Positions 34,091 to 47,171 of a DNA stretch of 64,000 bases are shown here, one piece after another. Made by a program: the position numbers and the translations under genes. Source of the stretch: Brachionus manjavacas. Taxonomy: Eukaryota > Rotifera > Eurotatoria > Ploima > Brachionidae. The first letter of the stretch is position 1. Each line of letters starts with the position of its first letter. The DNA is taken from contig JAHQIY010000001.1 of NCBI GenBank assembly GCA_019054805.1, forward strand, positions 3,858,501-3,922,500, written 5' to 3'. The notes under the pieces are model-generated. The model worked only from the letters and a program-made list of their open reading frames with translations, ran no database searches and had not been told where the DNA came from.

Positions 34091-37000
34091 ATGATAAACT
34101 TTGCAAAGCACAGGTTCAAACATTTCTTAAAATTCTCTTGTATCTTTATATGTTTGAGTATGGCAGAATCGCAGTATAATTATCCGAACAATCCGAATTT
34201 AATAACAAATTTTATTCTTGATTCAAAATTAGACGGTGTCGAAGATTTTTCTGATTCCTTACTTGATAAATCAGCAAACAATCAAGACTATGAAAGTACT
34301 TTTTCCCGTTTTGACACCGATTGTTATGACTCGGTAACAGGTGAAGCTAAAAAATGCATGCCAGAGTTTGTGAATGCAGCTTTTGGTCTAAAAATCACAG
34401 CTTCGAATACTTGTGGCCAAATAGCTCCCAGTGAATATTGCGTCCAGACCAATCTACACGGTCTTTATTACCGAGGTTCATACCACGAGCAATACACACC
34501 AAACAATAACCTATTCCATTCACCCTGCCGTAAATGCGATTTCTACGATAAGCGCTACGCTCATCCACCAGAATTTCTTAATGACTACAACAGCCAAGGC
34601 AATATAACATGGTGGCAATCGGATACAATGCTGGAAGGCATTCAGTATCCCAATTCAGTAAATTTAACTTTAAACCTTGGAAAATCATTTGAAATCAACT
34701 ACATTCAGATCAGATTTCATTCACCTAGACCAGAAAGCTTTGCAATATATAAACAAACTAATGAAAGTAGTGATTGGATTCCATATCAATTCTATAGTGC
34801 AAGTTGTAGGGCTACATATGGAAAAGATACTAATCAGATAGTTAAACCTGAAAACGAAGCTGTGGCATTGTGTACTGATGAATTTAGTGATATTGCTCCA
34901 CTGACCGGAGCTTCAGTGGTCTTTGGCACCCTTGAATACCGACCCAGTGCTTATAACTTTGAGAATACACCAGAACTTATTGAATGGGTCACTGCCACTG
35001 ATATTAGGATTACTCTTAACAGGCTGAACACTTTTGGAGACGAAGTTTTCTATGATCCTCAAGTTTTAAAGTCTTATTATTACGCAATTAGTGATATCGC
35101 TGTAGGCGGAAGATGTAAATGTAATGGACATGCTAGTAGGTGTATTTTTGAACAACAACAAGATTTTGAGGATCGACTTAAGTGCAAATGTGAACATTAT
35201 ACAGATGGTCCTGATTGTAATGTTTGTCTTCCTTTTTACAATGATGTTCCCTGGTCGCCAGCCACTCAATTTAATGGTCATGAATGCAAGCGTAAGATTT
35301 GATGAATATTTTTATTATTTAATACAATAAATTTACAAAAAATAATTGGGTTGAATGAAAAATAAGACAAAAAAACATAAAAATTATTCGAAATAAAGCG
35401 CTAACTTAATTTTAAAAAAATTTAAAAATCTCAAAAGAAAGAAAACTAAAAAAGAGCAAGCTATTCACTTCAGTTAATTAAATAAAGCCTGTCTGTGACA
35501 AGTTCTCTAAAAAATAATTCTACTAATATCCGGATTCCAGCTTAACATTATTTTTTTATTTCATTGTGACAATTGAATAGCAAGTAAAATCCGGCTTGAT
35601 TTTGTTCGATTCTTAGTTAGGCTTTGTTGCATCTAAAGTAAACTTTATTTCTATCTTGAGTGTTATTATTAAAATGGAAGCTCCATGTATCTTTTTTTAA
35701 TAAAATCCATTTCAGCTTTTTTTTTGTGTTTCCCATTATCAAATTTCGGATTTTTTTCTCTCTTCTCTTTCTTCTTAGAGATGGACCATTCTCCATCACA
35801 ATATCATCTACTGAACCCGAGACGCAATTCGGAATATATGAAGCCATAGCCATTGTTGTAAATTTAATTTTACTTTTAAGTTTAATTTTTGATTTTTATT
35901 TATAATATTTATTGTTAAAATATTGATGTATTTATATCAACTACTTTTTAAATTAAAAATTAGTTAATTCAACTAATTACTATTTTTTCTTACAATCAAA
36001 GGCTCTTTCTTTTTTTTTCAATTTATTTCTTAAGTTGTTTAAATCAATAATTTTGTCTATTTTTAATAACAAAAACGAAACCAGAATTTATCTTTTTCGA
36101 AAAAAATTATGTATCATAGATTTGGTTTTTATAATGTCGCTATTTTAATGATTAAAAGGGAAATCAACATAGCATTTGTTTGATTAATAATTAAAAAATT
36201 AAAATTAAAAAATAATTAAGAAAAAAATTTACTGATCAAAAATTATTTTTGTGATTATTTAGATTTAAAATATATTTTAGAGGAAACAGTTCCTCTTGGC
36301 AGCTCCGAACGGCGTAGTGCCTTCTTTTCAGCCAGCCTGTTAGGAATATTTTTGGAATTTATCAACGTAGCATTTTTGTGATTAATTTATTTTAGAAAAT
36401 GGTCATATTGTTAAAATTAGCTCACATATTTTAAAATTGAACATCTGATTGATTTAATGGGAACAAAAAGTTTAACAATTATTTCATTAACAAAAATATA
36501 CAGTTCATTTTTTTTCTCAATACAGTTCATTAATTAATTTTAAACAGATATAATATTTTGAATAATTTAAATATTTTAAATAAATTCAATCTTCTATTTT
36601 TACTTTTCAAAATAACTTCTAAATTTTATCTACATCCAAAAGATCGGCTTCTTTTAATTCTATGCTTTAAATTTAGATTTCATTTAGTCCCTCTTGGATC
36701 ATTGAATTCCTCAAATAATTTTTAATCCTTCTTAAGACAGAAAAAAGACCGTTCTGCATTTGCATTTGAAATCAGAAAAGAGAGATAAGATTCTTTTAAT
36801 TTATTCAACTGGCTTTAAGATTTTATCTAGTCTAAATCAAAATATTCAGATTTAAATTTGACTTAATTAAACTTTTTTTTTCACATTTATTATTTCCAAT
36901 TAATTAAAAATTTAGGATAGATAATTTTTTTAGAAATAAATCTGAATCTCTTTTTTATCTTTAAAAATTAATTATTTATTTTTAAAATAATTAATTTTAT

Positions 37001-40000
37001 TTTAAATTTTTTTATTATTAAACTAATAACAATTAGATCTTTTTTTTTTACTAAATAAATTAACTCAATTATCTGATTTTAATAAGCAACAACGATCACA
37101 TATATTCCTCAATTACTAAGCATCAAAAATAATTAATTTAAATCTAAAATCATCATTTTGTTTATTTCAAGCGTGTTTTTGTAATGGACTTTCAAACAAA
37201 TGTCACTTTAATCAAACTTTATATGACATGACTGGTCATGGAGGCTACTGTGACGATTGTGAAGGCAATACATCGGGACCACATTGCGAAGAGTGCCAGC
37301 TCGGCTTTTACAGACGGCAGAACGAAAATCGATGCATTGATTGTCAATGTAACATAATCGGTTCGGAAAGTGTTCAATGTGACCCAAGTGGAAAATGTAA
37401 ATGCAAACCAGGAGTTGTTGGAGATAAGTGTGACCGCTGTGAGGCTTACCATTACGAGTTGAGCAATACTGGATGTAAAAAGTGTCAATGCAATCTGGCT
37501 GGCTCTTTTGATAGTCCGCCAGTATGTGACCCTAGAGACGGCACATGCCGATGCAAGACAAATGTGGAGGGTCAAAATTGTGACAGACCTAAGCCAGGCT
37601 TTTTTAATCTATCTCCAGACAATCCTTTGGGCGCTATTCCATGTTTTTGCTATTCTCACTCATCCACATGTGAATCCTCAACAAATTACTACAAGACAGA
37701 AATAAGCGCCATATTCCAACTCGATAAAAGCTTTGTCATTGACTACACTGGCAAAAAATTCAAGGCTAATTTGAACCAAAATGAGCTAGCCTTTCCAATA
37801 ACAAGCACTACACAAGAAGTGTGGTTCTTGGTACCAAACGAATTCCTTGGCAATCAATTGAACAGCTATAATCAAAATTTTTCCTTTGAATTGAGAATCG
37901 AAAACTCGAGTTATTTTAAGCCAAGAGCTTCTCGCAAAGATTTGATAATCGAAAATTCAAATGAAAAACTGGAAGTATACATTCCAATTTATGGCTCAAA
38001 TTCAGCACAAAAAACTCCCCATTCCGAAAAACAAACATTTACTTTTGTTCTCAATCAGTACTCCAATTGGATGCCACAGTTGACCAGCAGAGACTTCCAG
38101 CGTTTGCTTACAAATGTGAGCTCGATTAAAATCCGAGCATCGTATGCACCAAACTCCATTGCTGTCCTTAGCAACATTGAAATGGCCACTGCCAAACCAT
38201 ACAATCAAAAAACATCAAACAAACCAAAAGCTCTGTTTATCGAAGAGTGCACATGCCCCATCGGACACATGGGCGAACGATGTGAGACATGTTCCCGCGG
38301 TTTTCGTCGCGATCCCATTAATGGTGGTCCTTTTGCCAAATGTGTTCCATGCAATTGTAACAATCATTCATTGTCATGTGACATGAACACAGGTAAATGT
38401 GATTGTCAGCATCACACAAGTGGTGATAATTGTGAAAAATGCGAACATGGTTATTATGGCAATCCGATTTATGGCGCCAAATTGGACCAACTAAACTCGT
38501 TCGATGCGGAAAATGTTCTGTCTAATTTGTGTAAAAAATGTCCATGTCCCAATGACGGACCCTGTGCTGAAATGTTCAATTATCAATTGCAAACAACTGA
38601 AATTGTGTGCTTGGCGTGTCCAGAGGGCACACAGGGAAATTTGTGCGAAATGTGCCATGATGGATATTTTAGTCAAGGACAAGGTTTGTATTCAAAATGT
38701 GAAAAATGCACCTGTAATGGAAACATAGACGAGAACGCCATTGCCAATTGTGAGCAAAATAGCGGCAAATGCATGAAATGTATTTACAACACCACTGGAG
38801 ATAGTTGTGAAAAATGCTTGCCCAATTACTACGGCAATGCGCTAACCTCATTCAAGTGTATGTCCTGTGACTGTTTCGAAAAGGGCTCAGAGTCAAGCGA
38901 GTGCAACCTTAATGACGGTCAATGTGTGTGCAAACCAAATGTGAAGAACAGGAGATGTGACCAGTGTAGAGAAGGCTACTGGAACATAGAATCGGCAAGT
39001 GGGTGTCAAGAGTGCAACTGTAATCCCCTTGGATCATTCAACAACACATGCGATCCACTCAGTGGACAGTGCTACTGTCGACCTGGGGTCCAAGGCCAAA
39101 AATGTGACTCATGCATGCCGCTTTATTACGGTTTTTCTGACCAAGGATGCAACAAATGTGAATGCGATCCGCTAGGCACACAATTTGGCAATCTGCAGTG
39201 CGATGAGTTTGGCAAGTGTCCGTGCCGGACAAATTTTGCCGGCTTAAAGTGCACCACATGCGCCGAGAATAGATTCAATTTCACAAATGGGTGTCAAAGA
39301 TGTGACGACTGCTACAATTTGGTACAGAACCAAGTGCAACTATTAAGACACAGAATAAAAGAAATAGAGGACAGCTTGGACCAAATGAAGCAGAATGGAG
39401 TTGAAATTGATGCTGATCAAAGTGTTTTATTACAACAAAAGTTGGATTCAATAAAATTGTCTGTTGATGACTTGCACTCAAAGCTTTTCCACAATTTGAG
39501 ACCTTCTTACCAAGCCTCGGTTAGTTATCTCAAACGTGAAGTGAAAAGACTTAGTGAAGCAATAAAGAGTACAGATCAATTGTTCAATGAGTTCAATGTT
39601 TTGTTTAAAAATGCTGAAAAAGTTTACAATCAAACAAGCAGTTCGATAAACCAGGCTGAGAGTCAGCTGAATTTTATTCAGACTCAAAATGAGGAGCAAA
39701 AGATGAAAATCGAGGCTATTAAGGACAAAAAAATTGACAATGATTTGAATGACAGGCTACAGGAGGTGGCTAGAGAGGCGCGCGAATCGGCCGAATCGCA
39801 CGTCAAGCTAGCCAAAGAGTTTGCCGAGGACATTTCAACAAATATTGCCGGTGCTCAAAGCGCTCTGGCTAATATTGACCAAATGTTGGCCAAATACGAA
39901 ATGTTCGAAGTGGACAGCTCGATGATTGAGTTTGTTGATTTTAATATTTTGGCTACGACCGCTCAGAGTCTAAGGAGAGAAGCGGTCCAGCAAAAAGTAC

Positions 40001-43000
40001 AGCTAGAAAAAGATATCCTAGTGGCCAAAGATGTTATTAAAAAGATAGAAAATTTTAAAATACCACCAGAGTTTAATTTGAAAGAGTATGACTCGGAGAT
40101 CATTAGTTTGGTTAATTCTATCAATTTGAAGAGAAATTCGATTAAGAAGCAAATTGAAGAATTAGGACAAAAATACGGACAATTTGCCAATTTGGACTCG
40201 ATTTTGGTGATTAATAACGCCAAAATTGAGCTGAATAAAGCGGCTCAAAAGCAAAAAGGAATTGAATATTTGCTTGAATATTCAGAGAATGTTATAAATG
40301 AGGCCAATTCGGCTCATAATCTGACCAAAGAACTAGTGGCCAATGCGTCAAAGATATTGGAAACATTGCAAAAATTTGATCAGTTAATCCTCAAAGGTAA
40401 ACAGGATATTTTACAAGCGGAAAGTTTTAGACCAGATACCGAGCAGAATATTAGAGATTCAGAAAATTTATATTCTTTGCTAAAAGAACGATTGAACTTG
40501 TTGGAGATTAAGCTTGATGAGTCAAAGAGTCATGTCACCGAGACTAATACAAAACTAAATGAAGCTAAACAGGTAAAATTTTTGTAGATTTTTTTGATCA
40601 TTTAAAAAAATTAGAATTCAAATTTACGGTTGTTAATTGAATTAGATTTTAAAACTTCAAAGCAGTGACGTAGCTACATTGTGGTTAAAAGAGTCAATGA
40701 ATTTTTAAATTTTCTTTTAATTTTATTATTTCAAAAATAATGACAAGTTGGCCACAAAGTTTTTTTACCAATTTAAAATAAATTTTTGGCGACCTTAAAA
40801 TAAAATTGAAAAAATAAGCAAAAATTTATTTTAAATTGGTAGAAAAACTTTTTGGCTAACTAGTGGATGACCACGAGTCATTATTATTAAAATAAAAAAA
40901 TTAAAAGATTTTATTAAAATTTTTTTTATGAATACTATTGTCTAAGTTTTTGAGGATTTAACCAGGGTTGCTTATTGAAATTTTACAACTTCAATTAGTA
41001 TCTTCTTTTTTTGAACGATAATATAGAAATACTTTTTCATTTTTTTTCAATTCTATAATTTATCTTAAAATTTAAGTTATTTTAATTTTTTAATTTTAGT
41101 ATACTTTTAATCAGAATTTATATTTTGCTTTCACTTTCTAAAAATATTTAATGAAGTTTTTTTGTTTTTTGGGCAGAAAAATAGCTACGATTGCGAAACT
41201 AAATCTAGTCTCGCTCCGCATGTCTCCTGCTGTAGCTAATTATTATTAATAATTATTATATTCTGATTTCTATTTGAAAACAAATAAAGTTTAAATTAAT
41301 TCAATTTTATCAAATTTTGCAAAGCCTTTCAATACCACTAGACCAGTTCCTCCTCTCTGTAGAAGTTTAGATGGTGAATAAAGATAAAAAAGTGAAATCC
41401 ATTGTAAATAATTTTGGGAATAATTTAAATGGGCTCATTCTATTACTGAAACGGGCTCATAATTATTTTGGACTCAATAGTTAATTAATTATAGGATATA
41501 TAATTACTACTTTGGACTCATTTTTTAATTATTTTTGGCTTCTAAAATTACTAAATAAGAGTTACGAAATTTCTTAAACGATAACAATTTTTATTTTAAT
41601 ATTTGTTTATTTTTTAATGAAATAAAAAAAATTTCAATAATAATTTTATTAAGCAAGTAAAGAATTATTTGAGTAAAATAAAAAAATTTATATTTTGAAT
41701 AAAGTAAAATAATACAGAAATTTATAAACAAAGTAAAAATAAATTTTTGAGTAAAATTGAGAAGATAATGAAATAACTATATAGCAGTTTTCTTAGGTCT
41801 ACCTCTCTGTCTTTTAACTTCTTGTGTAGCTGAATGGCTTGAGGACTGTGCAGTTGATTTAATCAAGTTGTTTGCTTTGCTTCAAAGTATTAATTTCTGA
41901 TTTTAACTAAATTTTCATTTCAAAATTCATAATTTAGTTCAAAGTTAAAAAAGACTAAATGACTATATTTGACTGAATTTCCAAGTTTTAAAATTCCAAT
42001 CAACAACTTTATTTGAATCCTCATAAACTTAAATACTTTAGGATTAAAAAAAGATTTATTTTAATTTTTTATTTTATATTTTAAAAAAATGTAAGGGTTT
42101 ATTAGTTATAAATTTTATAAAATTTATTTATTCTTTTAAATACAAACATATAAATATAACGATTCTGTCTCTTGCGCGGTAGATCGGTCTGTCCAAACTG
42201 ATTAAAATTTCTGTTCTCCATTTATAAAGAACTCTAGATAGCTTTATATCGTCTTTTGACCTGTTTTGAAAAATTTGAAATCAAATAAAAATATAAATCG
42301 AAAAAATTAAAATTTTGTTATCTTCAATTTTTAAGAATAAAAATTTTTTCAATTCTTTTTTTTTAACTAAATTAATATTAGCTCTTTAATTAAGATCAAA
42401 AAATTTTCAGGTCCTTCTAGCTAGCGTTGTGAGTTGTAGACCAAATAGACCTAATTTAGTTCTATAAATTGCATAAGTCGCTACATTCAATGAATCTACC
42501 ATCTAAACCCTTCTGCACATGTTCCGTAATGTAATTTTCACCAAATCCAACTTATTATATTAATAAGTTATTTTCGACAAAATAATTTTGGTTGAGAAAT
42601 TCTTTAAAAGGTGATATCAAAATGTTTGGCAAGGTGGTTAGGTAAAAGACATTCATGATATTCCCTATTGAAAATTTAAAATTTTCAAAACTAATTTATC
42701 TGTCAAATATTGCGACAAGTCAAAATCAAATAGTTACTTGAAAAAGATTTAAAATTGACAGTTTTTGATTCCATTTTTTATTTAAAGAATTTTGATGGAT
42801 TGGATGCGAATTTGACAGAATTGAATAAAATGAGTTTGCAATTGATCAATAAAGTAACTGAACTGAATTCATCTCTGAACAATTTCATTGAGCCCAAATC
42901 GAATGAAGCTTTTGAAGAGCTGGCAAATTTCGACTCAAGAAATGAATTAATTTTAAAGAAAACAGAATCAATTACGAATAGAACTCAGCATTTATTAGAT

Positions 43001-43373
43001 TCTACCAACAATGCTCTAGAAGATTTGCTTAGAATTAACAAAACATACATAGGTTTTAAAAAAATCTGATTTTTTTTTTAATTTTTAAACAGATTTTTTT
43101 TAAGAGTTTTCAACTTCAAGTAATTTAAAGCAAGAAGATATAGATCGATTAGAACAAAGATTCGACGACGTTTCTTCATTAATTGATGATAATTCAGGAT
43201 TGGATGAAAGCATCGAAATATTGGAACTGAGGACAAGATATCTTTTAAATAGGGTGAATGAATACAACTTTCATTTAGAGGAACTGAATGCTCAGGTAAA
43301 AAATTTAGAAGAAATAAACAATTCGTTAGAACGAAAATGCTATGCTAACACTTTCGCTAAGCCAGAATTGTAA
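34091..43373 (+). CDS. LAMC1: Laminin subunit gamma (LAMC1-like)
   Basis: Basement-membrane heterotrimer subunit, secreted. Exons 34091-35291, 37172-40572, 42788-43052, 43105-43373 join in frame to 1711 residues (human gamma-1: 1609). Order: signal peptide (LKFSCIFICLSMAESQ); laminin N-terminal domain about 70-345 with CMPEFVNAAFG, YCVQTNLHGLY, TWWQSDTMLEGIQYP, RPESFAIYK, LCTDEFSDIAPLTG and LNTFGDEVF; EGF-like LE repeats starting RCKCNGHASRC; laminin IV (L4) domain about 575-745; a second run of LE repeats to about 1110; then about 600 residues of coiled coil. The LE repeat at 38713-38751 has the nidogen-binding loop as NIDENAI. The C-terminal KCYANTFAKPEL keeps the cysteine gamma chains use to bond the beta chain. 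Exon 2 is unusually large (3.4 kb). Introns 1 (1.9 kb) and 2 (2.2 kb) carry transposon relics. Confidence 0.95.
35550..35853 (-). pseudogene. FLYWCH/WRKY-like transposon ORF relic in laminin intron 1
   Basis: On the minus strand a frame of 78 codons ends TWSFHFNNNTQDRNKVYFRC-NKA. After a stop the same frame continues LRIEQNQAGFYLLFN. The spacing W - NT-D---V-Y-RC - YLL resembles the WRKY/FLYWCH-type zinc domains carried by MULE-like elements in animals. It also resembles the ORF at 60391-60741 (FYTCIKGCPKGLYILLNT). Too short and interrupted to be functional. Confidence 0.45.
40700..40935. repeat. Imperfect long inverted repeat in laminin intron 2
   Basis: AAAGTTTTTTTACCAATTTAAAATAAATTTTTGG (about 40758-40791) faces CAAAAATTTATTTTAAATTGGTAGAAAAACTTTTTGG (about 40820-40856). 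Complementarity continues outward through ATAATGAC...TTGGCCA-like blocks and the ATTTTCTTTTAATTTTATTATTT stretch. No ORF; probably a decayed foldback or MITE. Termini unclear. Confidence 0.5.
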
Positions 43374-43929
43374 AATATAATTAATTAGATATTAGATTTT
43401 AAATAAAATTGTTGATTTGTGTATACTTTTAATCTTTTCATTTTTTGAGCTTATCTAAAGGAAAAATAAATTAAAGAAAAAAAATTGAAATTTTGCAAAA
43501 AAATATTTTTTTAAATTGGAACTGTGAATTTCAACAGAAACCTTCTAAAAATTACAAAATTAAAATCCTTTCGCATTAATTAAAATTGAAAAAATTGAGC
43601 TTTTTTAACTTCGATGATGAAACAGCATTAAACAAAATGCTCCAATTAATTCAAAAAATAAAAATTAATTACAATTTGGTAAAGTTTATTTTCACACATT
43701 TTATGGGTAAATTAATTGTTTTTTTTTAGCCTATTTAAATTTGGCTCTGAGTAATAAATCTCCTTCCACCAAATAAAATTTTTAAATGATATCATTTATG
43801 AACGTTCAAAAAGTTGATCGCTGAGTATTGAAGAGCGATTAAATTTTGACCAGACTTTTCTGCGCTTTTTTATTATTGATGTTACTTTTTCAATAATAAA
43901 AACTTCTTTACTAGAAAATAAGATACTTT

Positions 43930-44430
43930 TCATTGATCTTTATATTCATCATTCAATAAGAATTCTGGATGTGTAGATGCATTAGATTTTTGGATTTTGA
44001 ACTCTAAAACCTTCTTAATTTCCACCGCAGTTGGGCCATTTGAAAAGAACAGGATCCTTAACACTGCAATTTTGATCATGTTCATTTCGACAGCGTAGAC
44101 AAATGGGTTTGTAATTTTTATTTGGACAGAAAAATTTATTGTGACCAAGTATTTGACAATAATGAAAACATTGGGATAGTTGTAGGAAAATTTCCATCGA
44201 GAGATTCTATATAAGTGTAACCAATTTTGATTTTTCCAATAATTATTTTTTCGAATATATCTTAATCGTTTAAAATAGCTTTGTTCAAATGCGCCAACTG
44301 CGGTGGAAATCATCCAGCAGTCAGTAAAAAATGGCTCACTATTTAAGCTAAATAGAAATCTTTTTTTAACAAATTTATGCAACAAATAAACAAAAAAATT
44401 CTTTCCTAAAAAATTTATTTTTGCAAGCAA
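43930..44430 (-). pseudogene. LINE ORF1 relic with CCHC zinc knuckles
   Basis: The minus frame 44015-44197 reads CFHYCQILGHNKFFC, then CLRCRNEHDQNC, then CGGN at its end, with HPA continuing in the next frame. This is the double zinc knuckle plus C-x-N-C-GG-NHPA signature of Jockey/CR1-type LINE ORF1 proteins. A frameshift splits it between two overlapping frames. It lies 0.6 kb beyond the laminin stop and marks the start of the transposon-rich zone. Confidence 0.6.
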
Positions 44431-44579
44431 ACATTTTATTTTTCTATATATACAAATTAATTGTTTGATAAATAAACTTACTTTTATTTTAAATAAATTT
44501 AAATTTTAAATAAAAAAAAATATATTTTGACAATGTTTGATGATGATTCGCAATCTTACTAGCCAAACGACAGCTAATC

Positions 44580-44790
44580 GCGTGCTTAATGGTCAAATTA
44601 AATATTCGGTCAGTGTAAATCCAAAATTTTGTACATGTCCATATTTTTGGAATACGGTATTTGCAAACATTTTATCTCACTTTGCAAGCTTTTGAATCTT
44701 CATTTTGACGAAAATGATCGAGAATTTGTTCAAGTAAAAAAGAGAGGTAGACCACCTAAATCTATTAATGGGGCATTGAATAAGAATTAA
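44580..44790 (+). pseudogene. MULE transposase C-terminus (SWIM finger plus AT-hook)
   Basis: Reads NGQIKYSVSVNPKFCTCPYFW. After a one-base frame change it continues EYGICKHFISLCKLL and ends VKKRGRPPKSINGALNKN-stop. CTCPYF...YGICKH is a SWIM zinc finger and RGRPPK an AT-hook, the usual tail of Mutator-like transposases. The catalytic part is not recognisable upstream. Confidence 0.6.
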
Positions 44791-45294
44791 TGTAAAATTA
44801 TAAATATAAAAAAAATCTATTTAAATGAGAATTATTTTTATTTAACTTACGAAAAATTCAATTTAGAAAAAAATTAAACTATTTATTTTTAAATTAATTT
44901 CTTTATATAAAAATACTATTTGTATAATAAAAAATAAATGTATTAAATTTGTTATATTTTTTATGTTAAAGACTTATTTAACTATTTAGAAAAAAATAAA
45001 ATCTTTTTAATAAAAAATTTTAGCTATTTATGTTAAATGTTATTTCGTAAAAAATACCCAGCAATTGATAATTTCTTAAAAAAAAAAGAAATTCTGGATT
45101 TCCGATTTTTTTAAATGCCCCGATACATAAAAGCCTAATAACGGAAATATAAAATAAAAAAACTCACTTTCAAAAACTAAAACTTACTTGCTAATTGATT
45201 ATATTTACTTTTTACTTAATTACTTGAACTAAATATAAATATGACTAAAAATTATCTTAAAAAATTATTTGAAACTAAAATGTATTAATATAAA

Positions 45295-45784
45295 ATGTCG
45301 GTTCTTGTCTCTGATATTGAGAAAATACTCAGAGAAACACGTCAGGATGACTGGTCAAACACTGATCTTTTTAACTATAATTATGTCAAAATTGCAATGA
45401 AAGGTGATTTTGGGTGTAATAAAAGAACTACAAAGGTAATTTAATTTTTAATTTTTTTAATTTAACTAATCCATTCTATTTTAGCTTTCAAATTATCGAT
45501 ATAGAATTGGACCAGTACTGTATTATACTTGTATAACACTGGACGATTTTTTTGCTGATACAATCAACCGAAAATTCATGTAAATTGATTCAATGGGCAA
45601 ACGGAATGTGCAGAAAGTTTTCGAGAATTGGTCAAAATTTTTCGACGACAAACCAAAGAAACTTCATGTTATTCAACACTCGTCTCAAAAAGATTCAAAA
45701 ATGCTTTATTACAGTGCTTCAGAAATAATTTTTGACACCAGTTTTGTAAATGAAATCCGAACCGAAATTAGACAAACTTATTGA
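45295..45784 (+). pseudogene. Possible decayed Ulp1/C48-type protease ORF
   Basis: Exon-like segments 45295-45435 and 45485-45784 join at a 49-bp GT-AG interval in the same phase. The frame carries one internal TAA (45581-45583) followed by IDSMGKRNVQKVFENW, similar to the 'DS-gk-n' strand of Ulp1-type cysteine proteases, and VIQHSSQKDSKMLYYSASEI. At that point active members have Q-x-(N)-x-D-C-G; here the sequence is D-S-K, so the catalytic cysteine would be lost. Such proteases are common cargo of MULE and KDZ elements. Assignment is tentative. Confidence 0.3.
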
Positions 45785-45939
45785 AAAACACAAAGATTTT
45801 AAGTAAATAGTTAATTGTTTTTTTTGCTAATTTTTTTCCAATAAAATTTTCACAAAAAAAATTTTAATTTCAGAATTTTTCACACTAAACTGTCACACTC
45901 ACCTCTTTAATTTAGTATATATATTAATGACATCCCAAA

Positions 45940-47050
45940 AAGAAACAATTTTTGAAAAAAAATTTTGACTTTTCGCTTGGCAATCTTGTTCTTAATTTAT
46001 AGCGTCATCACGTGTTTTAAAAGCTTTATTTCAAATTGAAAGTTCGCAAGTTAACCGAAGCGAAATTCAACGTTGGAATTTTAGGAATTCAGTCAATCTG
46101 AATCTTAAAAAGTTGGAGCAACCTGTTAATCACAAAAAAATCTTTAAGAAACTCCAATGTGTACTCTGAGACTCGGAATTTAAAGAAATTACAGCAATCT
46201 ACAATTTCTCTTCGAACAAAAAATGGATTATAAAGTTCAAATACGCCTTTACCGCATCGAAAGTCTTTAAACGTTCAATCGAAATTAATAGTGAATTTTT
46301 TAAGATTGAAGATACAAACAAATTGCCGGAGACAAGAAAATACTCGATATTTAGGTTTCACTATCTCCAATAAGATTTCAACAAGGAATTACTTCGATAC
46401 TTTTTCGATTCTGTTAAAATCAATAGTCTCAAAGTTGAACAAATTGAAAAAACATACAAAGAAAGTCAAGTTAAAAACGGTGTTAAACGAGTAAAAGTTT
46501 CCTTCCCGAAACAATCAGAACAATTAGTATGTCCTGTTAAAAACCAAGCTTGCAAAAACTGTAATTAAAAAGGACATTTGACCCAGAAGTGCTCTTTAGC
46601 TGAGAGGCTTAAATCGATTGATCGAGCAAAAATCGACTATAGCGAATTAGCGATTCAAGAAGAAGAAGAAGAAATTTCTCAAATAGAAACAAACATGTTG
46701 AACATTAAAACAAAAACTCCACAGTTCCCAAATAACGAGTAAACAAATGAGGAATCTCTTTAGTCGTCACAGTCCAGCCAAAAAAGTATGCAGTATTCAG
46801 GACAATAATATTGGGCAGAATTCATTTGAAAACATTAGCGATTATAAACAAAAATAGTCAAACTCAAACATTCAATGATGAAAAATCTATCAATTCAACT
46901 TTATTCAAAGCACAGGTTAGTAATTACACACTGGAACTGTCTTCACTTACCTAGTAGAGTTCATCTCTTAGGAAATTTTTTAGCTCAAAAATGTCCCGAC
47001 ATTGTTTTGCTCAATGAATTAAGTCAGGCAAATTTTTATCTTGATTTTAA
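45940..47050 (+). pseudogene. LINE A ORF1 (CCHC) and endonuclease start, unit 1
   Basis: One frame runs about 1.1 kb with no frameshift but eleven stops (45966, 45993, 46167, 46371, 46566, 46740, 46761, 46806, 46827, 46836, 46845). Content: an ORF1 body (KKWIIKFKYAFTASKVFKRS), a zinc knuckle CKNCN-stop-KGHLTQKC whose stop sits where glutamine is usual, an acidic tail, then the start of an apurinic-type endonuclease (ITHWNCLHLPSR, CPDIVLLNEL). It breaks off at 47050 where LINE B starts. All eleven stops could be C-to-T changes of CAA, CAG or CGA. Confidence 0.7.
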
Positions 47051-47171
47051 AAATTAAAAAAAAAAAAAATTTTTGAAAATTGAAATTGAAATTTTGAAAT
47101 TTTTGAATTTTTTATTGCAAAACTTACTTCCTTTCTCAAACCGAGAATTGGACCTTTGACTCTGGTGCCAA

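Noticed and set aside
37219-40223. Several 60-120 codon antisense and alternate-frame ORFs across laminin exon 2
   Set aside because: Shadows of a strongly coding, Cys-rich exon whose sense frame is unmistakably laminin.
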